From the NCBI GenBank assembly GCA_026018925.1, contig JAKSZU010000016.1, positions 58,843,575 through 58,907,574 on the forward strand: DNA of 64,000 nucleotides. Direction: 5' to 3'. The notes under the pieces are model-generated. The model was not told the DNA's origin. It worked only from the letters and a program-made list of their open reading frames with translations, and ran no database searches. Numbering within the stretch: position 1 is the first letter of the stretch; each line of letters begins with the position of its first letter. Both the position numbers and the translations under genes were made by a program. Below, piece by piece: positions 53,001 through 62,169 of this stretch. The stretch is from Tupaia tana (Eukaryota; Chordata; Mammalia; Scandentia; Tupaiidae).

Positions 53001-56000
53001 GAGACAGAAAGCGAGAAATCACCCCCCAGGGGGGATGGTCACGCCGCAATCCCTTCTCCTCCATTCTCCTCTCGGGATCTTGGGCATGCACGCACACGTG
53101 CCCGGCGTGAGTTGTAAGCCACCGGGTCCGAGACGCAAACCGCGGTCAACTACGTGGGAGTACAACGACATAGCCATTACGCTAACTGCTGGTTCCCAAT
53201 AATTCTTTTTTAAAAAGTCTCAGGCTGTGTAGGCTTTTTAGAAATGTGGCTACTGCGGGACCAGCAGCTGGCGTAATGGCTATGTCACTGGACTCCCATG
53301 TGGTCGACTGCAGTTCAAGTCCCAGACTCACGTTGGGCACATGTGCGTGCGTGCCTAAGATCCCAAGAGGAGAATGGAGAAGAAGGGATTGCGGCGTGAC
53401 CGTGCCCCCTAGGCAGTGATTTCTTGCTTTCTGTCTGTCTCTCTCTTTCTGGCGAGTGCATGTATCCTAGAGCAAAACCTCTCCAAAAAAAAAAAAGAAA
53501 TGTGGCTACTGGGGCCAGCAGGTGGCATGGTAGTTAAAGAGCTGGACTCCCACATGGCTAACCACAGTTCAAGTCCCAGACCTGGAGGCTGGAGGCTTGA
53601 GACTCATGCCAGTACATGTGTATGCACACCCAACATCCCAGGAAGAGAATGGAGAAGGGCCTGCAGCATGGCCATCCCCCTTGAAGGAGTATTTCTTTTT
53701 CTTTTTTTTTTTTTTTTTTTTTGAGAAGTTTTTGCTATAGGGCATGCGCGCTCGCCATAAAGACAGAGAGAGACAGAGAGATAGAAAGCGAGAAATCACT
53801 CCCAAGGGGGGATGGCCACACTACAATCCCTTCTCCTCCATTCTCCTCTCGGGATCTTGGGCACACAGCACACGTGCCCGGCATGAGTTTAAGCCACTGG
53901 GTCCAGGACTCAAACCGTGGTCGACTACATGGGAGTTCAGTGACAGCCATTATGCTAACTGCTGGTCCCTTGAAGGATTATTTCTCATGTTCCTTCTCAC
54001 TGTCTGTCTGCCTCTGGCAAGCACATGTACTCTATGGCAAAAACATACTTACATTTTTTCCTAAGTAACCTCTTTACTTAATGTCACTTGCTTTCTTTAA
54101 TCTTTTAATTCTGGATTATAATAATAATTATGTCTCAAATTATTTATTATTCTACTTAAATAGAATTTATTACAAAAAAAATGTGTTGGGCCGGCAGGTA
54201 GCATGGTGGTTAAGGTGCTGGACTCCCACACAGCTGACTGTGGTTTGCGTCCCAGACTTGGTGGCTTGCTTTCTTACTTTCTGTCTTTCGCTCTTTCTCT
54301 GGTGAGCGCATGGGCTCTATAGCAAACTTTTTCTTTTATTTTTTTAAATTATCTATTATTATTACTATTATTTAATATTTCCAGAGAGATACAGGGAGAG
54401 AGAGAAAGTGAGAAAGCAAGCCTTTAGGTCCGGGACTCAAACCACAGTTGACCATCTGAGAGTCCAGCACCCTTAACCACCACACCACCTGCTGGCTCCT
54501 ATAGCAAACTTTTTTTTTTTTAAAAACAAAGAATTATTTAGGGGCCAGCAGGTGGCATAAATGAAACCCACATTAGAGGGGTATCCCCAAGTCCACTCCC
54601 CAAGGACTTCTTGTGCATGTGGGGCAGTGTGCATGCCTGTGATATAAGCTGACTCAGGCTGGGGTGTGATACAGGATGAAGACCCTACTGGAGTGCCTGT
54701 CCCTTCCGCTCTTCTTCTCTTCCTCTCTTCCCTCTCCCTCTCTCTCTCAAGAAATACAAATATAAAAAAGAAAGACTATTGTTATAGGTTAGTGTCCTCC
54801 CTGATTACTTTTATACTTAGGCTGACAATTTTAGATTAGGAGGAAAGTAACCACACACAATGGTTTGCATGTGTTCCCCAGAAATTCATGTATTGGGACT
54901 AGATTGTACTGAATGCACTAAAAAGGCATTAAATGAAAAACTTCATTTATTCACAGTGTCCCATGGTGAAGTCTAGTGCCCAGTGATTGGCTCAGAGTGG
55001 TTGCATCGTGGGAATAACAGTCTCATGAATAGATTAATGATGTCTTAAAAGACCCAGTGAGTCCTAGCTATCATGAGAAGGGGTTAGTTCTTGCCAGAGC
55101 TGGCTGTTATGAAAGAGAGATCAGCCAGGACCGCTCTCTCTCTGTACATCCTCACCACCCTCTGTACTTCCTCGGCCATGCTGCAGGCCAAGCACTTTGG
55201 ATTTTCCAACATTAGAATGGTGAGTTTGTAAATAAACTTCTATTTTCTTTATAAAATCACCCAGACTCAGGTATTTCTGCTAGCGATACACAAAACAGAC
55301 TAGAACATCATGTAACCTTCCGTCCTCACAGAGGGAGGATGTAGCTATGCTTGAACTGACAAGATGTAGGGGCTAAGATTGGGAAGAAAGCGTAAGAAGG
55401 TTTTGCAAATCTTGTCATTGAATTTCTATCAAAAAAGATCTCCAGAAATGCCATCTTAGATGCCTGGAGAGAAAAATTTCACCTCTCAAATTCTATTAAC
55501 AGACTGTTTTTTCAGAAATTTTTGCTATAGGGCACATGCACTCACCAGAGAAACAGAGAGACACAAAACAAGAAATGGCCCCCTGGGAGGATGACCACAC
55601 TACAATTCCTTCTCCTCCAATCTCCTCCCAGAATCTTGGGCACACATGCATACACACCCAGCGTGAGTTTCAAGCTGCTGGGTCTGGGACTCGTACCATA
55701 GTCGACTACATGGGAGTCCCGCAACATAACCATTACGCTGTCTGCTGGTCCTGTGTTTGTTTTAATTGAGAGAATATGTATGCTAGCTGAAGAGAGACAG
55801 AGAAAAAGAGAGAGAAAAGGACCTCTCAGTGGATTATGGTCATGCCACAATCTTTCTTCCATTTTTCCATCCTGTTAGGATTTTTTTGGCACATACACCT
55901 GGTATGTTATCAAGCTTTGATCTGAATCATAATTAGCCATGTGGGATCTGGCTCCCTTTATAAAACTAGGTAATGGGGCTGGCCAAACAGACTCTTGATG

Positions 56001-59000
56001 TATTGAAAACCTCTTAAAAAAAAAAAAAAAAGGTCTAAGGAACAGCAGATGGCGAAGCATTTATGTCACTGAGCTCCCATGCACTTGACCGTGGTTCAAG
56101 TCCCAGACTCGGCAGCTTAAAACTCATGCCAGGCACATGTGCGTGCGTGACCAAAATCCTGAGAGGAGAATGGAGGAAAGCGGATTGTGGCGTGGCCTTC
56201 CCCCCACCCTGGGGGGTGATTTCTCACTTTCTGTCTCTCTCTGACAGCAAAATCTCTTTAAAAAAAAAAAAAAAAGTAGTATTTTTAAGTAAACAATGGG
56301 CTAGCTACTTGTACTTTCTGGCTTTATAAAGTCTGACCTATGGCTTTCAGAATAAAAGTCCTCAACATAACTCCTGTGGCATACTCTAAACATAAGTCAG
56401 TTGTTCTTAACACTTTCTAATAAGAGTCTTTGGGAAAAACACAGGCTGTTGGAAGGCCCCCACTTTCAATCTTTTACAAAGTTCCCTGAACAACATGTAG
56501 GGGTAGAGGTGGGCCTGGATTCAAAGGATGCAGTTTGATGGGACCTATGACATAGCCTCACAGAAAGCTTGGAACAACAAAGATAGCAGTATTTAGCGAG
56601 GCCAGTAAGACTATCTCTACAGCTTTCACAGGAAATTACAGAGAATCACTTACTTAATAACAGGAGTTGCAATGCAAAGCTAGACAAAGAGAAGCAGAAC
56701 CTGAGAAAGTGGGAAAATCAGTTACCTGCAGAATACTTAAAGACCCTCCTGTTCCTGTAGAGGAGGAGTAAGGCAACCTAATCCCTAGGGGAGACTTGGA
56801 GCTAAGTTTAAAAAAGGACTGTTTTCAACCCTGAGTGAGTCTCTGATTCTTACAACCTAAGAAGCCTACTTCATGGCCTGCTTCCAACACTGCTAACATC
56901 AGCTGCCCCACTTCCTTTCTCCATCAAATTTCATTAACTATCTCTAAATGAACCAGTCTCATCAGCTCTTCTTTTTAATTAAGGAGAAGCTGGCCAAGGT
57001 CAGATGTCCTTTCCATTAGGAGTGGGGTTTTGTCTTCTTTAAAAAATTTTTGTGTCAAACTTCTGCTTGGTTATTCCTATGAATTAGATACAGAAACAAC
57101 TATTAGGAATCTGGAACTGTTCAGTATGACACAGACACATCAGTTTGGGGCTTTAATTTACTTTTTTTTTTTTAATTTTTATTTATTTAATTTTATTTAT
57201 TTATTCATTTATTTTAATTTGACCAGAGAGAAACAGAGAGAAAGAGAGAGAGAGAGAAAGTGAGAAAGCAAGCCACCAGCTCCAGGACTCAAACCGTGGT
57301 TGGCCATGTGGGAGTGTCCAGCGCCTTAGCCACTATGCCACCTGCTGGTCCCTAATTTACTTTCTAATCAAACTAGAAAAATAATCCAAAGCACACCTCT
57401 CATTAACAATAAATCAAAAACATCATTTACTACATTACTCAGCTTTGGAATTCCCTTACCTCACCAATTCCCTTCCTTCATCCAAAACAGAATATATAAA
57501 TGCAACTGAATCTTAAAAAATATGCTGTTAAGTTGTATTTGGTTAGTTCAATGCCCAAGGAATGAGACTTTGATCATTGAAAATGAAGGTGAAAAGGAAT
57601 TCACCTGCTATTCTGAATCCATCAAATTCACATTTCTTTTTTTTTTTTTTTAAGAGGTATTTTTGCTATCGGGTGTGTGCGCTCACCAGAGAAACGGAGA
57701 GCAAGAAATTACCCCCCAAGGGGGATGGCCATGCCACAGTCTCTTCTCCTCCATTCTCCTCTTGGCATCTTGGGCACACACGCACACACACCTAGCATGA
57801 GTTTTAAAGACACTGGGTCTAGGACTTGAACCATGGTCAAACATGTGGGAGTCCAGTGATGTAACCATATTATGGCATCTGCTGGCCCCTCAAGTTCATA
57901 TTTCTATCACTCATGCAAATTACTTTTACTACATCCTGATGTATCTTGGGTGGTCTGCATTTCAGGAATATTTTAATAACTGTATGTCTCCACTTAACAT
58001 ATACTATCTGTACTATCTGAAAGACTGGAGAGCATAAAAGCATTGAAAATAGTTATGGACACTGGAGACAGTATAAGAGGGTGGGAGATAAGAGAGTGTA
58101 GGGAAGGAAATTAGGGAGATAAATAGAGAAGTATGACATTTGTGGGACACAGAAATGGTTTATTACCTGTTGATGATAATGTGTATAGTATTCTCAACAG
58201 GACTGATCTGAGGTGAATTTCATGTTGGGTAAATTCTCTTTATAAGCTAAATGATGTATAGTAATTGAACGTATAAAAAAATAATAAATTTTTAAAAAGA
58301 AATACTTTAATGACTTCTTGCTCGCTAAAAATGGTATGAACTAATACACAGCAAAATATTAACCTTAAGAGGTAAACATACAAATATAAACATTGCAGTT
58401 TCACTGACCTGTAATTGCTTTTACCACCATATCAGACACTTCTGGAATTTCTTCATTAACAGGGACGCAAAGCATCTGAGGTGTAACCCAGTGCAGGGCT
58501 CTGCGAAGAGAGAAGAAAGTAAAGCAGTGTTTCAAGAATGGACTGTCGTCATTTATTTTGCCACTTCCTTCAGTTAACAGAAACGTGAGGTGCTACTGAC
58601 TAATCAGGTAACCCTAGGCTCAAGCATACAGCTCCCGCACTTATCAGCCCAATTGATATGACAGAATAACTAGAATCCTGAGATGGGCTTCTCTTCTGCA
58701 CTTATAAGAAAAACAGAAGACAATTTTCCTGGCTGAAATGAGATTATTCTCCTAAAACTGTCAAGCACTCAATATCTGAGAATGAAGACTGAGAAGAAGC
58801 TGCTGCTCCCTATTCTCACTGTCCACTGCTGTTAGTGTCCTCTCACACTTTGCCTTCAACTTCTGCGGCACACTGGGCCCTGGGGAAGAGGCCACCGACC
58901 ACAGGACCCCTGAATCACAGTGTGTTTCCCAGTCACACCCTAATCACATTCCATCCCTGCTGCTGACCTTCTCACCTGCTTGGTTAATGCTCTGTCTGCA

Positions 59001-62000
59001 CTTTGGTCTAGGACTCAGCTAGTTACTTCTGGCTCCTTCCTGCCTGTGGGCTCCATCTTCATCTTCCCAGTATCAGCTCCTCAATTCTGCTGTGACACTC
59101 CCGAGTACAGACCTACTGACTACTATCTGGGACCCCATTTGGGATTCCTGGACCCCTCTATTTTATTTATTTTTTTTTTTGAGAAATTTTTACAATAGGG
59201 CAGGTGTGCTCACCTGAGAGTGAGACAGAGACAGAAAGTAAGAAATTGCTCCGCTAGGGGGGATGGCCACACCACAATCCCTTCGCCTCCATTCTCTTCT
59301 CAGGATTTTGGGTATGCATGCACATGTGCCCAGCATGAAGCCACAGGTCTAGGACTTAAACTGTGGTCGGCCATGTGGAAGTCCAGCGACATAACCATAA
59401 AGCCATCTGCTGGTCCCTCTTGGACTCCTCTTCTCCTCCAAAAATACCTAAGCATGCTCAGCCTGGACCTTTGCCCACACTGAGGTGGACTATTCCTGAG
59501 TGCTCCACTACCATTAGAATGCAGAGCAGGGTGCTCACTCTCTCAGTCCTGGAAGACGGGGTGCTCTGAGAAGTGTTATCAACCCAGCACCAGTGAAAAG
59601 ATGATGGGAAGAAGAGAAAGAGAGAGATCACACCCTAGCATGATGAAGGATGATGACACCCACTACCTGATATGGATAGTCACAGCTTTCTGTTTGATAA
59701 GACAGTGTAACGAAAAAAGAAAACAAGTCCTCCCATTCCTTGGGAATTCTGGAGATGTGAAACTATCTTAGACATCAAAAGCTGCCTGTAGTCAGACAGA
59801 TAAGCAAGATAGATCACTGTGTTCCTTTTCTTTCTGACACCACAGAGAAGCTTGCTTACATGCTATGGAGAGCAAGTATTTCAGCTGTTACTTTCTCTAA
59901 CGTTTTAAAACTCAGGAGCCTTTTCTTTTCATTAGTAGATACTAAATATACAAGGCACAACAAAACAACTACCTGATCCTCTTTTGAATGGCAAGATCTT
60001 TCTTCTCATCATCGGTAGTTTCTGGACAGAACACGTATTTATAGAGACGGGTCATGATGTACTTTTCAATCTGATCCATTATCTTCTCAACTTTTTCTGG
60101 AGGCACTGAAATATCCAAATAGTCATAAAAGCTCAAAAGAAGACTATTTTAAATTAAGAGTATATTTTAAAAGTAATTCCAACATAGTAAAAAAATCAGA
60201 TGAGAAGGTGGCATAGTGCTAAGCCACTGGATCCCACATGGCCAACTGTGTGGTTTGAGTCCTAGACTCGGCGGCTTGAAAAATACACTGGGTGCATGTG
60301 TGCCCAAAATCACAAGAGGAAAATGAAGAAGGGACGGTGACATGGCCACCCCCCAGGGAGTAACTTCTCACTTTCCTATTTATCTCTCTCTCTCTCTCTC
60401 TCTCCAGCAAGCACATCCACCCTCTAGCAAAAAAAACTGAAACAAACAAATTTACTAAAAATACATTAAACAAGCCCAGAAACAAAATTAAAATGTCACA
60501 TTAAAAAATACCCTTTAAAAATCTACCTCAACTTTTGGGACTGCTTCTTATAAAAATCCACACTTCTAGTTTAAGCTGTTTTGGTAATGGCACACCCTGT
60601 CAAGTGGGAAGACATCAGCATGGATCACTCCTAATTGCTACATTAGAAAAGTACTTGAAATGCCAAGATTGATGACCGCTGGTAAGACCTATCTTTTCAC
60701 TTCTCTGAGATTTACCACGAAACCTTAGAGCTCTCAGGTATACATATGGGACAGATTTCACAAATACGAACACGTGCTAAATATCATGGGTCTTCAAAAG
60801 TTTGTGGAAAACTATGAAAAAAACTACATGGAGTTCAAAATTGTTTAACACCAAATAGATTCACACTTTAATTCCAGTTTTCCATGAACTTTTTTCTTCC
60901 TTCCTTCCTTCCTTCCTTCCTCTTCTCCTTCTCTCTCAATCTCTCTCTCCCCCCTCCCTCCCTTCCTCAAAAGAGTTTTGCTTTAGAGTGCATAAACTTG
61001 TCAGTGAGGGACAGAGAAAGATAGAGAGGGAAAGTGAGAAACCAACCCCCACCCCCATGGGGATGGCCATGCCCCAATCCCTCTTCTTCCATTCTCCTCT
61101 TGGGATTTTGGGCACACATGCACATATGTGTGTGTTTCTCAATCTGTCAAGTCAAGGATTGAACCACAGAGTAGGCCATGTAGAATCCAGAGCCTTAATC
61201 ACTACAGCACCTGCTGGCCCCCTTCCATGTACATTTTCAGCTCCCCTCATACATCTTTATAGTCCAACAACAATGGAGCAAAAATTCAAGAAAAACCTCC
61301 TGGGCCAGCAGGTGGCATGGTAGTTAAAGGCCCTGGATTCCCACATGTCCGGCCACAGTTCGAGTCCCAGACCTGGCAGCTTGCTCTCTCCCTTTCCCTT
61401 TCTGTCTCCGTCTGGTCAAATTAAAAAATGATAATAATAATAAATATGGAATTAAATAAATAAATAATTCTTAAAAAAAAGAAAAGAAAAAGAAGAATCC
61501 CTAAAAACCTAAAGCTCCAAGTCAGTGATACTCAATTTTTTACTGCCTCACTCCTTTGAGGAATACATCAATCTGAACAATGACTCACCAAGATGGTGAT
61601 TCCAAGATGGGGATTCATTTGGGAAACCTTTCCAAGAAGTTTCAATTCACTTCACCCCTCCCTCTAATGGAGTTATTGAACCCAATACATTATTTATTAC
61701 TCAATAAATTATCCAACTGTTCTTGGAAAAATATACACAGTAGTATTCAAAGGCACTGACTGCTAATTATAAGCCCAGCTCCCAGAATGCCAGTGGAGTA
61801 GTTTACAGGACAGAGTAGGTAAACCAGTCAGACCATCAGAGAAAGAAGGAAATTGCTAAGGGACTGAGCAGTGGGCCCCTGAGCAACTGCCAGTAATCTC
61901 TCCAGGGCTGGCTTACAAAGTGTTACCTTTTCCACGAGTCTGCATTCTTTCAGCCACATTCTGGTAAAAATCTTGAGTACACTCTGATTGTTCTTCAATA

Positions 62001-62008
62001 CTTAAATC
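48101..62008 (-). CDS. RABGEF1: RABGEF1 (Rabex-5), Rab5 guanine-nucleotide exchange factor, C-terminal two-thirds
   Basis: Exons read right to left: 62008-61927, 60105-59973, 58500-58409, 51923-51667 and 48499-48101. Phases join cleanly and the product equals residues 172-491 of the human protein as I remember it, starting [16 protein letters not shown] and ending LQPQVYAG. Rabex-5 loads GTP on Rab5-family proteins on early endosomes, in complex with Rabaptin-5. The catalytic VPS9 domain is present: the key residues reported for Rabex-5, Asp313 (in [11 protein letters not shown]) and Tyr354/Thr357 (in [10 protein letters not shown]), are all kept. The C-terminal part ([20 protein letters not shown] and onward) is the helical Rabaptin-binding region. 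The N-terminal zinc finger and ubiquitin-binding parts lie beyond the right edge. One intron has a GC donor. Confidence 0.97.
48560..48735 (-). mobile_element. SINE-B/A copy
   Basis: Just 60 bp upstream of the last exon's acceptor. The tail side has GCCACAGGACACATGTGCAC, an A/C-type word, and the rest is B. Confidence 0.8.
48771..49036 (+). mobile_element. SINE-A copy
   Basis: GGGACCAGCAGATGGCATAATGG head and a (TC)n run before the A-rich tail. Confidence 0.9.
49084..49422 (-). other. Unidentified open frame, possible retrocopy fragment
   Basis: An uninterrupted 112-codon frame on the gene's own strand, with protein-like composition ([35 protein letters not shown]). An in-frame stop lies eight bases before the ATG. 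No lineage SINE overlaps it. I do not recognise the family; it could be a piece of an old processed pseudogene or chance. No function is proposed. Confidence 0.3.
49494..49749 (-). mobile_element. SINE-C copy
   Basis: TTTATTTGCCAGAGGGCATA to GGACATGAGCTGGCCC; directly right of the unidentified frame. Confidence 0.82.
49780..49965 (+). mobile_element. SINE-B copy
   Basis: GGGGCCAACAGATGACGTGG head; its poly-A end meets the headless SINE at 49986. Confidence 0.88.
49986..50176 (+). mobile_element. Headless SINE-A/C copy with (GT)n
   Basis: Begins at ATCACACCAGGCACGTG, followed by a (GT)n tract at about 50002-50028. The tRNA-like head is absent; the B copy to its left may have replaced it. Confidence 0.8.
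50177..50683. other. Unique intronic stretch
   Basis: No gene or repeat recognised. Confidence 0.55.
50684..50952 (+). mobile_element. SINE-A reference copy, near-consensus
   Basis: Best-preserved copy: GGGACCAGCAGTTAGCGTAA head, A-box-like TAGCGTAATGG, perfect B box GGTTCGAGTCC, intact CpGs and a 22-base A tail. AAGAGTGT is the flanking duplication. Only a few percent from the copy at 18344. Confidence 0.97.
50953..51666. other. Unique intronic stretch next to the GC donor
   Basis: No repeat recognised. A 66-codon plus-strand frame at 51078-51278 resembles nothing known to me. Confidence 0.5.
51667..51923 (-). CDS. RABGEF1: RABGEF1 VPS9 core exon, residues 274-359
   Basis: Encodes [17 protein letters not shown] through YYFTNL with the catalytic Asp and Tyr/Thr residues. 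The acceptor CTTTATAG precedes 51923 and the donor is GCAAGT at 51666. Asn343 of human FCNPSR is His here (FCHPSR), outside the catalytic positions. Confidence 0.97.
52108..52268 (+). mobile_element. SINE-B copy with TSD
   Basis: AAGAGGCATGTTCA and AAGAGGCATGCTCA flank it. Confidence 0.92.
52290..52460 (-). mobile_element. MIR copy
   Basis: Well-kept reversed core: TATCCATTTTATAGATGAGG, AAACTGAGGCTCATAGAAG, ACTTGCCCAAGATCACACAG. The best MIR in the window. Confidence 0.88.
52767..52927 (+). mobile_element. SINE-B copy, tail split by SINE-A2
   Basis: GGGGACCAGCAGGTGGCATG head. The tail AATAATTCTTTTTTAAA is cut by the next element and resumes at 53198. Confidence 0.9.
52928..53197 (-). mobile_element. 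SINE-A2 copy nested in SINE-B tail
   Basis: AATAATTCTTTTT on both sides. Sister of the copy at 8008 by shared changes (TTACAACTCAC, GTCTCGGAC), and it too landed in a B tail. Confidence 0.95.
53256..53497 (+). mobile_element. SINE-A copy with internal deletion
   Basis: Lacks the GACCCGGTGGCTTAAA part between CCCAGACTCAC words. AAATGTGGCTACT flanks it. Confidence 0.92.
53512..54052 (+). mobile_element. SINE with B head and A body, split by a SINE-A
   Basis: GGGGCCAGCAGGTGGCATGG head, then the body with CCAACATCCCAGG; broken at 53697, resuming at 53969 through CTCTATGGCAAAAAC. Confidence 0.88.
53698..53968 (-). mobile_element. SINE-A nested in the hybrid SINE
   Basis: CCTTGAAGGAGTATTTCT on the left and CCTTGAAGGATTATTTCT on the right are the duplicated host sequence. 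Confidence 0.95.
54187..54330 (+). mobile_element. SINE hybrid with B head, tail interrupted
   Basis: GGGCCGGCAGGTAGCATGG head, then TGAGCGCATGGGCTCTATAG, an A-type end. The next copy inserted in its tail. Confidence 0.87.
54331..54497 (-). mobile_element. SINE-B nested in hybrid SINE tail, 16-bp TSD
   Basis: CTATAGCAAACTTTTT at 54315-54330 is repeated at 54498-54513. Confidence 0.95.
54541..54775 (+). mobile_element. SINE-D-like copy with SINE-B head
   Basis: Begins GGGGCCAGCAGGTGGCATAA like B, then leaves it for a D-like body (CATGCCTGTGATATAAGCTG, ACTCAGGCTGGGGTG) and a CT-rich end. Confidence 0.6.
54857..55313 (+). mobile_element. Solo LTR of the ERVL-MaLR type (MST/MLT1-like fossil)
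   Basis: The right part has the MaLR LTR ending in the known order (TTCTTTATAAAATCACCCAG, CTCAGGTATTTCTGC, ACACAAAACAGACTAGAACA), and the left part begins with the matching TGGTTTGCATGTGTTCCCC. It is broken, has no internal region nearby, and predates all the SINE families here. Confidence 0.82.
55513..55751 (-). mobile_element. SINE-A copy
   Basis: GAAATTTTTGCTATAGGGCA to GTCTGCTGGTCCT, moderately diverged. Confidence 0.9.
55757..55985 (-). mobile_element. SINE-C copy
   Basis: Old reverse C between two A copies, ending in TAATGGGGCTGGCC. CAGACT(G/C)TT recurs on both sides of the A plus C pair (about 55500 and 55988). Confidence 0.8.
56036..56276 (+). mobile_element. SINE-A copy, 3' part deleted
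   Basis: The CGCACGCGCCCTATAG section is missing: CTCTCTCTGACAGCAAAATC runs straight into the A tail. Confidence 0.9.
56277..57162. other. Unique intronic stretch
   Basis: About 0.9 kb without a recognised repeat or gene. Confidence 0.55.
57163..57351 (-). mobile_element. SINE-B copy with TSD
   Basis: TAATTTACTTT at about 57153 and 57352; long TTTA-rich tail. Confidence 0.92.
57640..57888 (-). mobile_element. SINE-A copy with imperfect TSD
   Basis: TCAAATTCACATTTCT and TCAAGTTCATATTTCT on the two sides. Confidence 0.9.
58030..58310 (+). mobile_element. L1-like 3' end, second copy of the 35964-36137 family
   Basis: A polypurine stretch (GAGGGTGGGAGATAAGAGAG and GGGAAGGAAATTAGGGAG), typical of L1 3' UTRs, precedes TTGATGATAATGTGTATAG and ends AATGATGTATAGTAATTG plus an A-rich tail. 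Confidence 0.6.
58409..58500 (-). CDS. RABGEF1: RABGEF1 exon, residues 243-274
   Basis: Encodes [18 protein letters not shown] through VVKAIT in the VPS9 domain. Acceptor CTCTTCGCAG before 58500 and donor ACAG|GTCAGT after 58409. 92 bp, with one base carried at each end. Human Arg in RALRW is His here. Confidence 0.97.
58501..59972 (-). other. RABGEF1: RABGEF1 intron (1.5 kb)
   Basis: GT-AG. One SINE-A; otherwise unique, with a plus-strand 72-codon frame at 58980-59198 that runs into the SINE and is not credible as a gene. Confidence 0.9.
59170..59418 (-). mobile_element. SINE-A copy
   Basis: TTGAGAAATTTTTACAATAG to CATCTGCTGGTCCC, older, several CpGs lost. Confidence 0.9.
59973..60105 (-). 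CDS. RABGEF1: RABGEF1 exon, residues 199-243
   Basis: Encodes [19 protein letters not shown] through DLAIQKRIR, the helical bundle and start of the VPS9 domain. Acceptor GATATTTCAG before 60105 and donor TCAG|GTAGTT after 59973. 133 bp. Confidence 0.97.
60196..60437 (+). mobile_element. SINE-C/A copy
   Basis: GGTGGCATAGTGCTAAGCCAC head and GCTTGAAAAATACACTGGG middle; (TC)n run before the tail. Confidence 0.82.
60786..60893. mobile_element. Mariner-like MITE with GGGTCTTCAAAA ends
   Basis: GGGTCTTCAAAAGTTTGTGG at 60789 faces TTTTCCATGAACTTTTTT at about 60877, an imperfect inverted pair (a GTTCATGGAAAA-type arm). The right end is overgrown by a TTCC repeat. No transposase. Confidence 0.6.
60893..60964. 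repeat. (TTCC)n and CT-rich microsatellite
   Basis: About seven CTTC units (60895-60921), then a general CT tract up to the next SINE. Confidence 0.85.
60965..61218 (-). mobile_element. SINE-C/A copy
   Basis: GAGTTTTGCTTTAGAGTGCA to GCACCTGCTGGCCCCC. Confidence 0.85.
61300..61488 (+). mobile_element. SINE-B copy
   Basis: TGGGCCAGCAGGTGGCATGG head, (AAT)n then A-rich tail; AAGAAAAACCTCC / AAGAAGAATCCC flank it. Confidence 0.9.
61927..62008 (-). CDS. RABGEF1: RABGEF1 exon, residues 172-198
   Basis: Encodes [19 protein letters not shown] through MQTRGK, part of the helical region before the VPS9 core. Acceptor TTTTGTCAG before 62008 and donor AAAG|GTAACA after 61927. 82 bp, 27 codons plus one base. 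No earlier exon is visible up to 64000. Confidence 0.97.
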
Positions 62009-62169
62009 CTGACAAAAGAACAAAGAGGCTGCTTGTTAGCTGAAGAAAGTTCAAGAGTACTGTTCTAATCTTAAGAAGTTTTCAAAACTCACTCCTTGAA
62101 CAGGTGCTAATCCTAAAAATAATAAAAAGTATGTTAGTTCCAGAGGGGAGAAAAACCTAGTCATTAATC

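Larger units (their letters stand above)
51924..58408 (-). other. RABGEF1: RABGEF1 intron (6.5 kb)
   Basis: GT-AG intron filled with SINE clusters, a MIR, a MaLR LTR and an L1-like 3' end. Unique stretches lie at 52461-52766, 55314-55512, 56277-57162 and 57352-57640. Confidence 0.9.
60106..61926 (-). other. RABGEF1: RABGEF1 intron (1.8 kb)
   Basis: GT-AG. Holds three SINEs, a MITE and a (TTCC)n tract; 61489-61926 is unique. Confidence 0.9.
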
